A stretch of 64,000 nucleotides of DNA, taken from Sipunculus nudus. Its lineage: Eukaryota > Annelida > Sipuncula > Golfingiida > Sipunculidae. Of this stretch, positions 28,201 to 42,800 are shown one piece after another. The notes below the pieces were generated by a model that ran no database searches, was not told the origin of the DNA, and saw only the letters and a program-made list of their open reading frames with translations. A program made the translations under genes and the position numbers. The DNA is taken from the NCBI GenBank assembly GCA_026874595.1, contig CM049321.1:7318979-7382978 (forward strand), given 5' to 3'. Within the stretch, counting starts at the first letter, position 1. Each line of letters opens with the position of its first letter.

Positions 28201-31200
28201 AGGCGTACAGCAAAGATGGCCAGTCTGAAGTCAGTAAGCTACTCATTGTTAATGAAGGTGTTAGCAAAGCTGACCAGTCTTAATTATAAGTCAATAAGTG
28301 AATCATTGTTTATGAAAGAGTACAGCAAAGATGACCAGCCTGAAGTCAGTAAGTTGGTTTATCAGATATTTAGAACTAGATATTATTTAATTTGCTTCAT
28401 TTGACTTACTGAATTAAGTGTTTCACCACACTCAACCATGAAATGTCTTGTAACCAAAAGATTGGAACATATTTGAACTATGAATTTGATATGAATTTAA
28501 TAAAAGTGGTTTAAATTAAGTTTGATTTGATAATTTTCCCAACACAATACTTTCAATTGGAATTGATGGTTCATGAAAATGAATTGGAACTAAATTGGAG
28601 AATCTGAAAATAATACCCAGATCTGACCCTATTCTGTCTTGATTTCTGTTTTCAGAAAACCATCAGTGTGCCAGGCAAAATGGGGACTGCAAATACTTGT
28701 GTTTTTCTGTGCCAAGCCCAAAAATTAGACGTGTTTGTGGCTGTCCAACAGGAATGAAACTTACCAAAAAGAAACTAGATTGTGAAGCTACTAATACAAC
28801 TGAACCTTCAACTTGCCCAGAAAACACTTTCCAGTGCAGGAACAAGCACTGCATCCAAAAAAGATACCGCTGTGACAGAGAAAACGACTGTCTGGATAAC
28901 TCTGATGAGGAAAACTGTACAGGTTGGTGTAATATTTTAATCCACCTTAATGTATCTGTTTGTCATCTTTAATCTTTTTGTGCTTAGCTTGCTGTGGCAT
29001 CTATAAAATTCTTCACAGACTTCACTTCTATTTCACCACTGCTTCTGTGGAACGGGGGACATTGATTTGAGTTTGTCTGTCTGTCCCTCTGTCTGTCTGC
29101 CCATCAGGTTTTCATTTCCATGCAGTACTTTCCTAAATATTATCTTATTTTTCCAAATTTGGGTCACTGATTGCTCTCATGCATACCTTGGTTGGGATTG
29201 GTTTTGGAGTGTCTGTCTGAAAATTTATTATCACCAGCTCCAAAACAAAACAAAATTTTCCCTTGTGTTCTCAATGCACAACCAAAATTATGACATGTGG
29301 AGACATCTTAAGGGGAAAATAAAAACTAAAACATATCACATGAAGCTAAAATAACAAAGAGGCAGAAGCTGGGGACATAAATTCCACTGATTTGCTTGTT
29401 CTTCTTACAGTTCTTGCAGGCCAAATACCTGGAAACAAACTGTTTCTGAACTTTTGTCTTTGATGAGGGAGATGATGTTGTCCCGATTTTAATTAACCAT
29501 GCAACACACACTCTAATTCCTCTGATTCTTTAACCTGTGCCAGAACTGGTGTAATAAGACCTAAGAGAGCAGGTGTCGCATGTTTAAAATTTGGAGCAGG
29601 ATGCACAATGTGATATAACACTCTCATTGGACTGATTACAATTCTTTGCTTTGTGCCTGCCATGGTTGTGAGACCCAGAGATTCATGCTATACAAAGCTA
29701 CAGTCAAAACAAAAGAAGACCTGGGATGACTACAGTATATAACCTTTGTATGAGGAACATAGGTAACGATGGCATTGTGATAAATGTCAAACTAGAAACC
29801 CACTACCTATTGTTTGTATGCTTGTGTGCAGGTTTCCTATAAAAGTGTGCAGATGAAATATTATGTAAGTTTTGTGAAAGGGTCAGTCATATGGCAAGGA
29901 TGGGGGAGATTACATTTTCGAGCCGTATTTGGATTCTCATGCAAGATTATAGTTGCTTTTATGTATGTTAATGCCTGCAAAGGTATCTCCAGAAAAGGGT
30001 AGGATGTAGCCCAGAGGTTAAGGTGTTGGATTCAGGACTTGAACATCCCAATATTAGTGCCTAATAAATAAACAATTAAGAAATTTCTTCTTAATAAATT
30101 TTCCAGGGGGCAGGTAACCATGCATACTTAACTAATCTTAACTTTGATGTATATCTGCAGAATTCTATTATGGTTTGGGACTGTATAACAGGGTTTCCCA
30201 TCATTTATATCCTGCTGTCATCCAGGCCCTGCAACTACCGCACCTGCAGGTCATGGGTGTGTAATCAACCACATTGCTTGTTCATTATACCAAAGAACTC
30301 CCAAAGTCCAAATGATTTGTGAGTAATCCATGACTGTCAAGCACTACCTTCCAATCAATCCCGCAGAGCACTGATCATTAAAGGGACAATATTATGCCTA
30401 TTCTTTCATTCTGTCAGTTTTACTATCAGTACAAAAGTTTCTAGGCAAAACTGTCCCAGCACACAGTCTCAGTACCTCCCTTTGAGCTGTTTAACACCTT
30501 GTTATGCTTATGGGTGTGTCTGTTAACAATAACAAGGCTGCGTGATTGGAGGTCCCATATTTCACATACAGGACAGGTTCCAACATGCAGAGAGACATCG
30601 GCTGGAATATTTGTTACATTTTTTTGGCCATAGTCAGTCAGGGCATCTCTGATTGACATGTTCTGTGGCCCAGGTGATGCATGAGTGTTTATGTTGAAGC
30701 CTGTGATCGCGTCCTGTCTACTGTTTTTAACACTGTGAACTTGAGTAAACCAGCAGTTTCAGGGCAATAGTTTGGCAATAGTTTGGCAAGTACCAATTTA
30801 TTTAAAAGAGAGGACCCAATTTACATGTTAATTAAGCATGCTTTATAGGAGAATAGGCCACTTTAAGAATCTCACAACTCTTCGGCTAAGATTTGAACTC
30901 CCCATCTCCAAACTTTGAGTCCTGTCTCAAGGTTTTTTGTGAACATTTCACATTTTATAAGGTTGTAATTTTTTTATATGCTATACTAATAATGACTTGA
31001 TATTGTAGATGCATCCTGCAGTCCCAGCCAGTTTAAATGTGCGAACGGCAAGTGTATCATGGGCACATGGAAGTGTGACGGAGAAGATGATTGCGGTGAC
31101 CAAAGTGACGAGAATCAATGCAGTAAGCCTTAGAAAAAAGATTCATAAAATTTATCTATTTGGATAAACTCAGCTTACTCTGATGTAAAATCATTTTTGA

Positions 31201-33858
31201 CTATTAACACCATTTGTTTCTAAAGTATTGTTTGTTTGACTTGGATTTCCTGGGGTCAGCCTTAAGTAGTCAGGATTAAATGTTTGAAAAATCAGATCAC
31301 ACATGATCAGAGCAGTAAAATCGGAGTCTGTGATACATTTTCCTCTTTATGTAACCAACATATAATCACCAAAAAAAAACTGATTGAAGGGGGTAATGGG
31401 ATGTGGTATTGTATATTATCAGGGCCCCGCTGGAAAAAAGATTGCCTTGTTATTTATTGTTTATGATATAATGTTTCTGCATAATAAAAACAAAAGCATA
31501 AGTCAAAATGATAACAAATAATATATATATATATATATATAATTATAACATCAATGTTGTGATGCAGCACAAACAACATGCCCAGCAGACAACTTCCGCT
31601 GCGATAACGGAGCATGTACACGCATGACAAACCTCTGTGACACATTCAACGATTGCGGAGACAGCTCTGATGAGAAGAACTGCAGTAAGTTTAATTAGTA
31701 GATCAAATACAGGTAAAACTCCCTTATTTTTGGCACCTTCCTAATATGAACATCTCTCTATTACAGACAATTGACAGATTATGTTCACATGTCCATAAAC
31801 TCTCTTATATGGGCACCACTCTTTGGATGTCCGAGGCAGTTCCAAAATGAGGATATTTAAACTTCCATTACCTCTTTAATATGAGCAGACATTTGAGGTG
31901 TTCTTGGTGATAAGTACCACTGTAATATGGACAAAACGCAGGTCCTGCCAGTGTATGCTTTTAGGAGGTTCTACTGTACATAGTGTTAATTGTATACTTG
32001 AAAATCTAGAATCCCTTTCTTTATAAATCAATTTTCCCAAAGATCATTGTACAGTGATCCCTGGTTTGAGAGACCACAGATCAAACAACTTCCTACGTGT
32101 ACTACAACTGTTACTCTTGTACAGTGATCAAGCAACTCACTGCCATTTGTGACCACTGACCACCACATTTTGGTCAAAGTTAACAATTATATCACCTGCT
32201 TTGTAAGACCATTTTGAAAATAACTGACTACTACATGCAAGTAAGTGAAAGAATTAGGCAATAACTGATTTGTTTGGAGTGTAAGTGATTGCAATTAGCA
32301 TTAGATAGGGCTGTTGGCTGTCTAAGTTGGATCTGATTTCAAATAACGGTGACACAACGTCCAAAATCCCTGACATGGATGGTCAACTTACTCTCCATAT
32401 GGAAAATGTTGATGAATAATACATATTTTATTAAACATAAAATTTTATTTCAAAGTTTAATGTAGCCTAAGTGATGCAAGTAAATACTGTGATTATCACT
32501 CAGACAATGATGTCTTACGTAATATTTCCACCTCAGTAAACTGTACAAGATGTTTACAGTTACCATTTATTACATTCCATGATCAGATGACCATCTGCGA
32601 CTACATGCCATATTAACTTTGGCAGAAAGGATGGTCTCTCAAAGCAGGGACCACTGTATGTTAGTGTTAGATCAGAAGTAGTGTGGTGCACACGGTCCTG
32701 TAATTGATGTGAAGAACATGGTTTATCTAGTTTAACATAGGTATTATAGTCTTTTTCTTCAACTTTTGGTGGAGGTAACTGCCTCCACATTTTTATGCTC
32801 AGTACTTGCTTCCTATCACATTATTATTGTAGCCTGGTGTCACCCAGGCCTGATGCCTACCGCATCTGCGGGTCCTGGGTGTGTAATCAACCCCATCGCT
32901 GGGTCATAACACTGAGGAATCTCCCAAAGATGCACTCATTTGTGAGTGACACATGGCCATGGGGCACAGCCTTTCCATTAAGCTTGCAGAGCGCTCACCC
33001 TTGGTGGGGGCCGACCATAAAATCTCACTGCTCCCCTGCTGAGATTTGAACTCACGGCCTCCCAGCATTGAGTCGTGTGCTCCTCCCCTGAGCCACCCTT
33101 CATGCTTTTTTTTGCCAGTGGCAGGAATTGGTTCTGAAACCATGTTTGTTGATTGAAAGAAACAAATTGACCAATGATCAATGATCAGTCAATAATTTGT
33201 TCTCAATTTCCGTGAAATCTCCTATGTTGAATGATGTCTAAAATAGTGATTGAGAAAATTCTGTCTGAGTTGTACATCATGCTGACCAGTCAAGGTAACA
33301 GCTGGATTTTAATGCTGTTCATTTCTTTTTGTCCCATCTTTCTTATATCTCTGACAAGAATATAATAAAGTTTAATAGAATGGACATTATGAATTCTTTG
33401 CATGTACATATATAATCTGTTACCAGCAATTATGCAATATACAACCAATTTAATTGATTATGAATGAAAACGACATCATCATCAATATAATGAATTGAAT
33501 GGCACGCCACTACTTTTTTCCAGCGGCCCATACTTGTTCACAGTTGCTCTTTACCTGTACTAATGGACGATGCATCAGCAATGCTTTCCGTTGTGATGGG
33601 GACAACGATTGCTATGATAACAGTGATGAAATGAACTGTCCTGCACATCGCTGCTTTGCAAACCAGTTTGCTTGCTCCGAGGAAAGGAAATGCGTGTCAG
33701 TTCTTTACAGGTGTGACGGTGTGAACGACTGCAAAAATGGAAGCGATGAAGTCAACTGCCGTAAGTATATATTTTAGTAAGCTTTTCTACTGATTTAGTA
33801 AGAAAAAGCTATTTTAATAATATTATAATAATAATTAATAATTATCATAATAATATTA

Positions 33859-33894
<36 letters not shown>

Positions 33895-36800
33895 TAAAAC
33901 CTGGAAATTATAACCACTATCGTGACCTCGATAAAGTGGTCGCATTTGTGAGGTTGTCATCTAAACGAGGTCTAATATAAAGAGAGAAAAAGATTCTGAG
34001 CTCAAGGTCCTCGTTTCAAACCCTGCCGGTGCCTCAATGGTATAATGGTTAAATCTCGTTATAGAACCTCGGAGATTAGCTCTATGTTTTAACAACATGT
34101 AATTTTTTCTGGATTATTCCTAAACTGGTGCATAAAAACCTTAAATCCAGAAGGCTTAATTATAAGTAACATATTCTAATTGCATGGATACCATCATCCT
34201 CATTCAATAGACAGTGCCACCAACAGGCCACGGACCTATCCTTAAAAAAAAATTTCAGGGTCTTAAGAAATGTTCGTTATTTTGAGGTGGTTGCTAAACT
34301 GAGGTGATCATTAGGTGTGGTTTTACTTAAAAATTTATACAATAGTAATAATATTATGATATATTTTTTTATATATAGCGCTGATCCAACAAAATTGTTT
34401 TCTAAGTGCTTTCAAAATGAAGAAGATTTGATTATTTAATAAATCTTTACTAAGAACACATAAAAATGGAAACAGTAAAAATATCCAATAAATACAGTTT
34501 GTGGACAACAGGCTCATACATCCATCACAGACACCTGATAAGAACTAGTTTTCCTACAGTTCATTAATTTGTGTGCTGGAAATCACTTAAATCTACAGAA
34601 AAAAAGAAGGGTGAATGGCTAACATTAAAAAGTAGTGTTAAGGCCCAAAAAAAATAAGGTATGGTTCTCAGGTACCACCTGCATCAAATTTAACCCCCCC
34701 CCCCCCCCCCAAAAAAATATTTTTTTTTTCAAATGATTTTCATCTTTCAAGAAGATTAAATAATACAATTTTTGATAATATTTACTTTGTAATGTAGTGC
34801 TTTTACCTGTATAGCCAAAAAAATCTTTTTATACTTTTCCATGATCATATGACATTTTTATTGAAACAAACAAAATAAGGTAAAAAATAAAGTATCGCCT
34901 GCCGACACTGATTTATGAAAGAAAGTGCTTGAGAACCATAACTTCCTTTTTTTAGGCCTAGCTCCCAAGTTTTTGTGGGATTCCTGTCTGCCTGTGGGTA
35001 CTGTCAGTATATCCTGTGTCACTATGCATTTCTTTTTTTTTATGAAAGCCCCAAGGCCAGAAGGTGGCTGTCAGAACGGCTACAGGAAGTGCAGCCGCAG
35101 TGAAACATGCATCCCACTTACGTGGGTTTGTGACGGCGTCCCCGACTGTTTGTACCATGATGATGAGCAGTCTTGCAGTGAGTACACTTTCTTTCTGCTA
35201 AAAAAAACTGATGACTGGTATATAACACATAATTTAAATTATTAATCCAGTGAAGTTATATGAAAGGACTTTTAGCTCAGTTTGTTATATATTAATCAGC
35301 AAGAGCTATTGGCTATAAGTGGGGCCAGGACATTCAAGTGATAAAATGTTCAGCTCTCCACTAGCAACCCAGGTTTGATGCCTGGCTTGAATATGAGGGT
35401 GGGTTGTCGATGCCCTTCCAAGGCCGCTGGCATTCTTGGGGTTCTCTCACTCATTTCATCCACCCCTACCTACTATCAAAGGCCACCATTTGAGCCTTGG
35501 AGCGTGCCATGATTAGTTACGATAACTCTTTGTGCAATCCATGTAAAATAAATAAGTTTATATATATATATATATAAATATAAGGACTGAAACCCATAGT
35601 TTATCAGTTTTGATCTCTCATCAGTTATTGCATATAGATCAGAAGTACAATCTTTTAAACATTGTATAATGTACCAATTGAAGGAAAGCTGCAGTATGCA
35701 GGCTGCCAGGCATTAAGCTGCAATCTTATAATTATATATGCACATGCTATCTTTTGCAAATAAGATCAAAGTATTGGGCTGAGGGGTCTGTAGTTTTCAT
35801 CTCTCTTTCTTTTTTGCAGGAAACAGAACTTGCCCACCTAAGTTTTTCCTCTGTGACAATGGACGCTGCATACCAGAGAGTTACAAATGTGACAAGGATA
35901 ATGACTGTGGAGATAACAGTGATGAAAAAATATCATTGAACTGCAGTAAGTATTGCCATGAGATGATCAGATCATCATTAAGTATTGCTGGTAAGACTTG
36001 TGTGATCTGTGGTTTTAATGATAGATGCAAGAGGATAAATAACATAATCACTGGATCTGGCAGGAATTAATGCCTTCACCAATGGGTACCTTTGAACAAG
36101 GTAATTGTTATTTACGGTAACTCCCGCTTTTGCTTATCAGCACCATCTTGTGTTCATTTAGTGAAACATATAATGTTTGAGTAAGGCATTAAAACTGGCT
36201 AATTCCTTTTTATATTCTTATACATTTTTTAGTGGATTGCCAACAGGAATACATAGCTTCACTAGATTGCGTTGAAATATGATTAATGTTAACATTTAAT
36301 CAAAAAGATAGATATCTTAAACTTCTAAATCGTTCAAAGTTTGATCACTAGATGGCGCTGATAAGGAAATGCGGGAGTAACCCTAAATAACAATAATCTT
36401 GTTCAAAGGTACCGCATTAATTACTCTTATAAGAATCATTTAAAAATTAAATCTTATTTTTTTATTTTGCTGTTGCAAACTGATCAAGTTTTTCAGATTA
36501 TTCTTAACCAGTATTACATATTATAGAGTTTCAGACCATTGCAACTATGTAAATGTATCTTGAGCACGTAGCCTTTTCACCAGCATGATCAAGTCTTAGG
36601 TCAAGACTACACTGCTGCAAGATAGATATTACTTTATATAAACTACGGATTTGTCATAACAATATCAATATTTAATAGATAACCTCTTACCAGTAATCCA
36701 TATTCATATTTCTCCCCATACCCAGTTATCTAGATAATCAATAGCCCAAATAAATCTGATAAGCAGTATTTAAATTTACCACAACTGCCGCTTTTTTATA

Positions 36801-39800
36801 GATATATATTTTGCTGTTACAGAGGCCCCGCCATTCCGCTGTCCAAGAACCACATTGCAGTGCGCTAACCGTACCTGTGTGGAACATGCCAAGATTTGTG
36901 ACGGCAAGAAGGACTGTCCTGATGGAGCTGATGAGGGGATCTTGTGTAGTAAGTAGTCCTGGAGATAATGAAAGTGTCTTGAGGTTATCGTCTTGCCTCC
37001 TGTTCAGTCTATAATTGTACTCTCATACCTGATTGTGACAGTCTTGAACCTTTAGTTTCCTGAGGCCCTGACTCACAGATAGCAAGTGCACCTGCTCTGT
37101 TAAAAAATATGGCTCTAGGACAACTATCCCCTGGACAATTAACCCCCCCCCCCTCTCCCCCCAGACAAATACCCCTTGAGACAGAAACCCCCAGACAAAT
37201 ACCCCTTGGACAACTACCCCCGGATAATTACCCCCAGTCAATTAGCCCCCATAGACAATTACCCCCCCCCCCTTGTATTAATAGCTTATTGTATATATAC
37301 ATAGAATATTCTGTTTAATATACATTTAATAAAAGATAAAGTTCTGTTTAATGTATAAAATGATAGGAGTTAAAATAAAATTATGGATGATGTTATCATG
37401 ATTTGTTTGTTATTCAAAACAGGTTTGAAAAAGTTTTGCATATGTCTTGTGAAAGGGATATCTGATAGATTGATGACAAGCTGGGGGAAAAGGTCAGTGA
37501 TATTGCTTTATCTGTTTTACGATGAACTGTTTTACAGATAATGATGACTGTGCCATTAATAACGGTGGATGTAGTGACGGTTGCATGAAAACACCATTTG
37601 GAGCTACCTGCTACTGCCCACAGGGGTCCTCGCTGTCAAATGACACCAAAACATGTCAAGGTATGTGTTACCGTTCTCTCACCAGTGTTTGTGTCAGATA
37701 TCCCATGATTTTGTTGATAACACCCCTATTTTGTAATAAACCCCCCCCCCCCCCTTTAGAATCACACCCCTCTGTGTTAGTGAGGGACCACAGTTTGGGG
37801 TTAATCCAGTACCTTACTGCCTTGGGAACAAGGTGAGGCTAAAGATATTCCGCCTCAGTCACTTGGACCTCAGTGTGAGGAAAAATCAAACCCGAGTCGA
37901 CATAAAATGAAATTACAGTGGCCTCCGCAACAGTTTGAACTTTTCCTATTGCACTCCCACGAGGACTGACAGCACCTTTCATGCTTCAGTGGACAGTACC
38001 TTTGGTCATGTTGGTACTGTAAACAAAATGCATGTGTTAACTGGGGGAAAATTCCTACATCTGGATGACAGATCATCAAAGCTAGAGCCTTTGTCAGTTG
38101 TCACTGTGCAAATCAGACATGTCAGACCTTGGAGGTTCGTACTCACCATGCTTAAAGGGCCTGGCACTGCACAGAATCAGACACACAAGAGTACGTCTTT
38201 GCTTATTAGGGTATGTGGGCATCACAATCTGCCTTTACCAAAGTTCATGTAAGCAATTTTCAGCCTGTTTTGGTAGCATTGCTCACAAAATGCAAAATTG
38301 TGGAACTGAAAAATTATGCCAGATCTTTTACTCACTGTCCAGACAATGTTAAATATGAGAAAAATTTATCAGTTTTTACCACAAAAATAACTAAACAATA
38401 ACCATTTTAAATGAAAATCACTTTATACAGAACATCAAGTACCATAAATCCCCTTTTTATGGCTGCACATCTATTTAAAGCCGCGTCCTGAGTTTGCACA
38501 GCCCCTTTAAAATGGGATTCTACAGTAATGAAAATGTGTTTTATTCCTTACAGATACAGATGAATGCAAGGAGACTATTGATATTTGCAGTCAGAAATGT
38601 GTCAACTTGAAGGGAGGATACAAGTGTCTTTGTGATGATGATTATACAATCGTCGATAAACGTATCTGCCAAGCTGATGGTGAGGCACGCTCTGGTTCCC
38701 ACTTTCACCATAAACTACTGAAAACATAAAAAAACTAGAACAGCCTCAGAAAGCCCATATCTCTGCCTCCACCTGTAGGTCTGAACTGAAGTGTAACTGC
38801 CTGTCAGAGTCATATATTGTTTTAATTTGAAAGAAGATTATTACCAAAAAGATTATTATCAATTTTAAAGGTTTTAATGTAACATTTTGTAGTTTATTTG
38901 TATTTCATACTTTCTTAGTATTATGTAAAGCATGATAGAGCATTTTTTTAATTAATGTGGAGCAATTTAAATTTTCAATAACAATAATAATTTATTTTAA
39001 AGGTTTTAGTTTAAAACTGAACTAGAGACTGAATTGGATATCTGTTCTTGTTCTATAAATATCACCTGTCTGTGTAATTTATCCCTGTTTGTATGAGGAT
39101 AAACAAAGAACATTTATAAAAACACATCTCCCTGAGAGTCGTGTTTCCCAAAATGAAAACGAGATGGCGCTTAGGAGCAAAGGTGGTAATACTGTAAATC
39201 ATCAACAAGATATTTTTCGGGTACCCCATACTTAAACCACTTGTATTTGCAGACAGGGGAAATGCCACCATGTACGTGGCTAACAGGAACAGTCTGATCA
39301 CCGTGAACATCGTAAAAAACCTTCAGAGGACCATTTCTATCCAAGGCATGGAGCTGATAACGGGAGTTGACTTCCACTGGGAATCAAATAGAATATTCTT
39401 TGCTGAAGGAAGACTCAGACAAATATACAGTGTCTTACCAGATGGAACAAACATGACAACTGTGAGTGAGCTTTTATTCTGTTTTATCAAGTATAAAATT
39501 TTTAATTATTTAGTTTTAATTTAAGGCTAGGTGAAGTCAGGGTCAAATAATGTGTGAAGTCACAGAGAAGAATATTTTAACATTTAGCACATATTATCAA
39601 CAGAGAGTGATCCTCTCAAAGTTTAATTCCTGAATGCACCATACCTATGTGTAATTGACTTACTTCCAAGAAGTATACAGAGGTTGACCTACTTTCAAGA
39701 AGTATACCTGGGTTGACCTACTTTCAAGAAGCATACCTAGGATGACCTGCTTTCATGAAATATACCTAGGTTGACCTACTTTCAAGAAGTAGAATATTCA

Positions 39801-42800
39801 AAAATATTAAAACCTGTTTTGTTGCTAACATTCATAATTATAATTTGAATTCTTGAAATTGGCACTAAATTTGGAAAAAATAGTTTTACAATTTTGTTGT
39901 TACTTTAGTAACTTCTGGACAGATTTATTATTTTTATTTCTGTTTAAAAATCAATTAAAATGTCTTTAAAGGGAAGTTAACAACTTGTCCAGAGAACTTG
40001 TGTACTGATATGTAACATTGCATGTGTTAATTAACCAATATTTGTAATCTTATAGTACAAAATAATTCTCACAAGTAAGTTTTACAGTTCTATATGGATG
40101 CTAAGGACTTGTTTTGAAATGTTTTAGAGTTGTAAATGTAGAGTATTAGTTCCACAGTGTCAGTACTTTTGTCCAATGTTAAACAGCTATAATAATTTAA
40201 AAAGTGACAGAAGCAATATGATACTTTAGTATGGTGCTTTATAAATTGTATATTATCTATATTATTGTTCTCTCTGTATGTTTGTCCAAGAACTTCTACA
40301 GAAATGGGCCATGACAGTGGGCCCCTTTTGCCATCAGCATCAGTTATATGTCTTAACTCACAGAATGCACACCAGTTTGTTCCTTCCACTTAGACACAAT
40401 TGAATTCCCAGTGGCATATTCACATCACAGGGCTGTCGCACAAGATCACACCACTGGCCATTGCTGACCTGCACCTTGACCCATTACTACAAATACCTAT
40501 ATAGATTGGTTCCGTAATGACCACCAGACATTGCTACCTTATGGGTCTGGGGAGTGTGCTACCTTAAGGGTCTGGCCACACAATATGCTGCAATATACTT
40601 TTCCTCTTTCACGGGGCCCAACAGGCCCCCATTTTCTAGTTAATATTATAACCCTGCATGAAATAAATGGGTATTGTTTTTTGTCAATTCTGCGTATGTT
40701 TGTATCTGCAAGATATCTGTAGAACAGTCGAATTGATTAAAAATTTGATTTATAGGTTAGGAATTTGAAAAATTTTCAGTTGCATTAAAATTTTGGTGTA
40801 AAACCCAGCATAAAATAAAAACAGGATGAGCATTTGTATTACAAGAACTTTTACCAAAAAATGCGGACTATCTTTAGGGGAAGACTGTAACTGAACATTC
40901 ATTTTGGTCATGAAGGTTGATTGTTATGTGTATATAGTCTTGGGTGGCATTAACCCCAATGCCTAGAGGTATTTTTTAAGATACATTTTTATCAAAAACA
41001 AACAAATTCTCAGGAACAATATTGATTAGGGTCCAACATTTCAGGTAAAGAATTAAAGATATTTCCTTGAGCAATATTTTCCAAGCACAGTTTGCATCCT
41101 CATATTTTACATGCTTTTTTCATTATTATTGTTATTGTATTGTATTTCATTCACAGTTAATCTCCTCAGGCCTTGGCCTGGTAGAAGGGCTGGCGGTCGA
41201 CTGGATCGGAGGTAACATGTACTGGGTGGACTACCTACAGGAGACCATAGAAGTCTCCTCCCTAGAAGGCACAAACCGCATCGTCTTGTTTACCGAGAAT
41301 GTCACCAACCCTCGTGGTCTGGCCCTGGATCCTCGCACAGGGTAATGAAAATCCATGTATTCATATAATCAGGCTGTCACAGTTCATCTGAAAAAAAACG
41401 GCACAGTGGAACCCCAGTTACTACCACCTTTAGGATTGACCAAAGCAATCATAATTTAGGGGTGGTCATATTTGTGAAATTCTAAGTTACCAGGATCATA
41501 TATTTGGGACTGAGGGAAGTGGTCATAATTGTGGGGTGGTTGCAGTTGTGGAGTAGTTGCAATATTAGGGTTTAACTGTATGTTTTAGCCATCATCAATG
41601 GCAGTACATTTTGCAATACAACATAGATAAGGTATACAAAACTTAATATTGTTCATCCTTATTAATCAAAAGATGCACATACTACTATTCATAAAAATAA
41701 TTTTCCAGACGCTATTTAATTAAAATGTCGGTGATAAGAACAACAACAACAGGTTTGGGCCTGTATTAATTTTTATTCCTCAAATCCTGGCATTGCAAGA
41801 TAGACATTACGTGGAATTTAAGTTAGCCAAAATATCCCATCTGCATATTGTGACAAATAACACAAGTCAATTCATCAATGAACATATACGAAAAGGAAAT
41901 TAAATATATGACCCCTTACGCAGAAGGGAAATAACATAAAATCAATTTATCAGTGTTCTCATACAATAAGAAAAAAAAGACTATGACACCTTGCGCAACA
42001 TTCATATAAAAACAATGCTTAAATGGATTATCGGAACAACCCTGTTCGGGCCTAAAACTACAGTGTTAACTAGTGGAACCTAACTAAATATACCTAGTCT
42101 ACAAGGACAGGGGCGGGTGGGTCGGGAAAATAAGCTGGTGCTTTTTGCTGCGTGCGGCTGTATGGGCTGCTGCATACCAAGTGAAGCTAGCTTATTACAC
42201 GGGCCAGTACAGCCCTGACCTCAGCAAGGTCAAGTGCCCGTCTTATGATGCACCTGGTGAGGTCGCATGATGCTGTCACGTGAGCCTTGGCCTTGCCCCT
42301 CCTCATAATTAACCCCCAAATTATCAATTTGGACAATTAATTAAAATGTCGGTGATAAGAACAACAACAGGTTTGGGCCTGTATTAATTTTTATTCCTCA
42401 AATCCTGGCATTGCAAGATAGACATTACGTGGAATTTAAGTTAGCCAAAATATCCCAAAGTGAGGCCCAAACCGGTAGTGAGTAGGGAAGGGTAAGGAAT
42501 AATATGTGTCAAGCTGTACAGTCTGACTGCGAAGAGCCCGAGCAACCTGGAGTCTGTCATTAAGGCCTGGGGCGATATACTGCTGGTATGCATCGCTTTT
42601 CCAGTCACCATGTAACTTGATCAGATCAACATGTATGTTGCTACTCAAGGCCAAAGTTGCCCCACCCCTCCTAAAACTGTGCCCTGCATAGCGGCGTGGT
42701 GGTATGCCCAGCTTGCCGTCCTCAAACATCTAATAAACACGCTGTATGTCATCACGGTGGTTTTGTTATGACACTTGTACTGGAATACTGGGGTGTCGTC

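Noticed and set aside
28216-28404. Alternative end of exon k at the last minisatellite unit
   Set aside because: Reading from the exon meets a stop in unit 1, so a continuous exon to 28350 cannot be coding.
29998-30062. tRNA-like GTAGCCCAGAGGTTAAGG near 30002 and a similar one near 61060
   Set aside because: Box A-like only, no cloverleaf can be formed by eye; treated as decayed SINE pieces too weak to list.
34030-34060. Possible tRNA (GCCTCAATGGTATAATGG)
   Set aside because: Only a box A-like piece is present. No matching acceptor stem or box B in the right place; probably a SINE fragment in a MITE.
37870-38400. Several overlapping 70-105-codon frames on both strands in intron 19
   Set aside because: No domain, no consistent frame and no splice signals linking them to the gene; GC content alone explains the frames.
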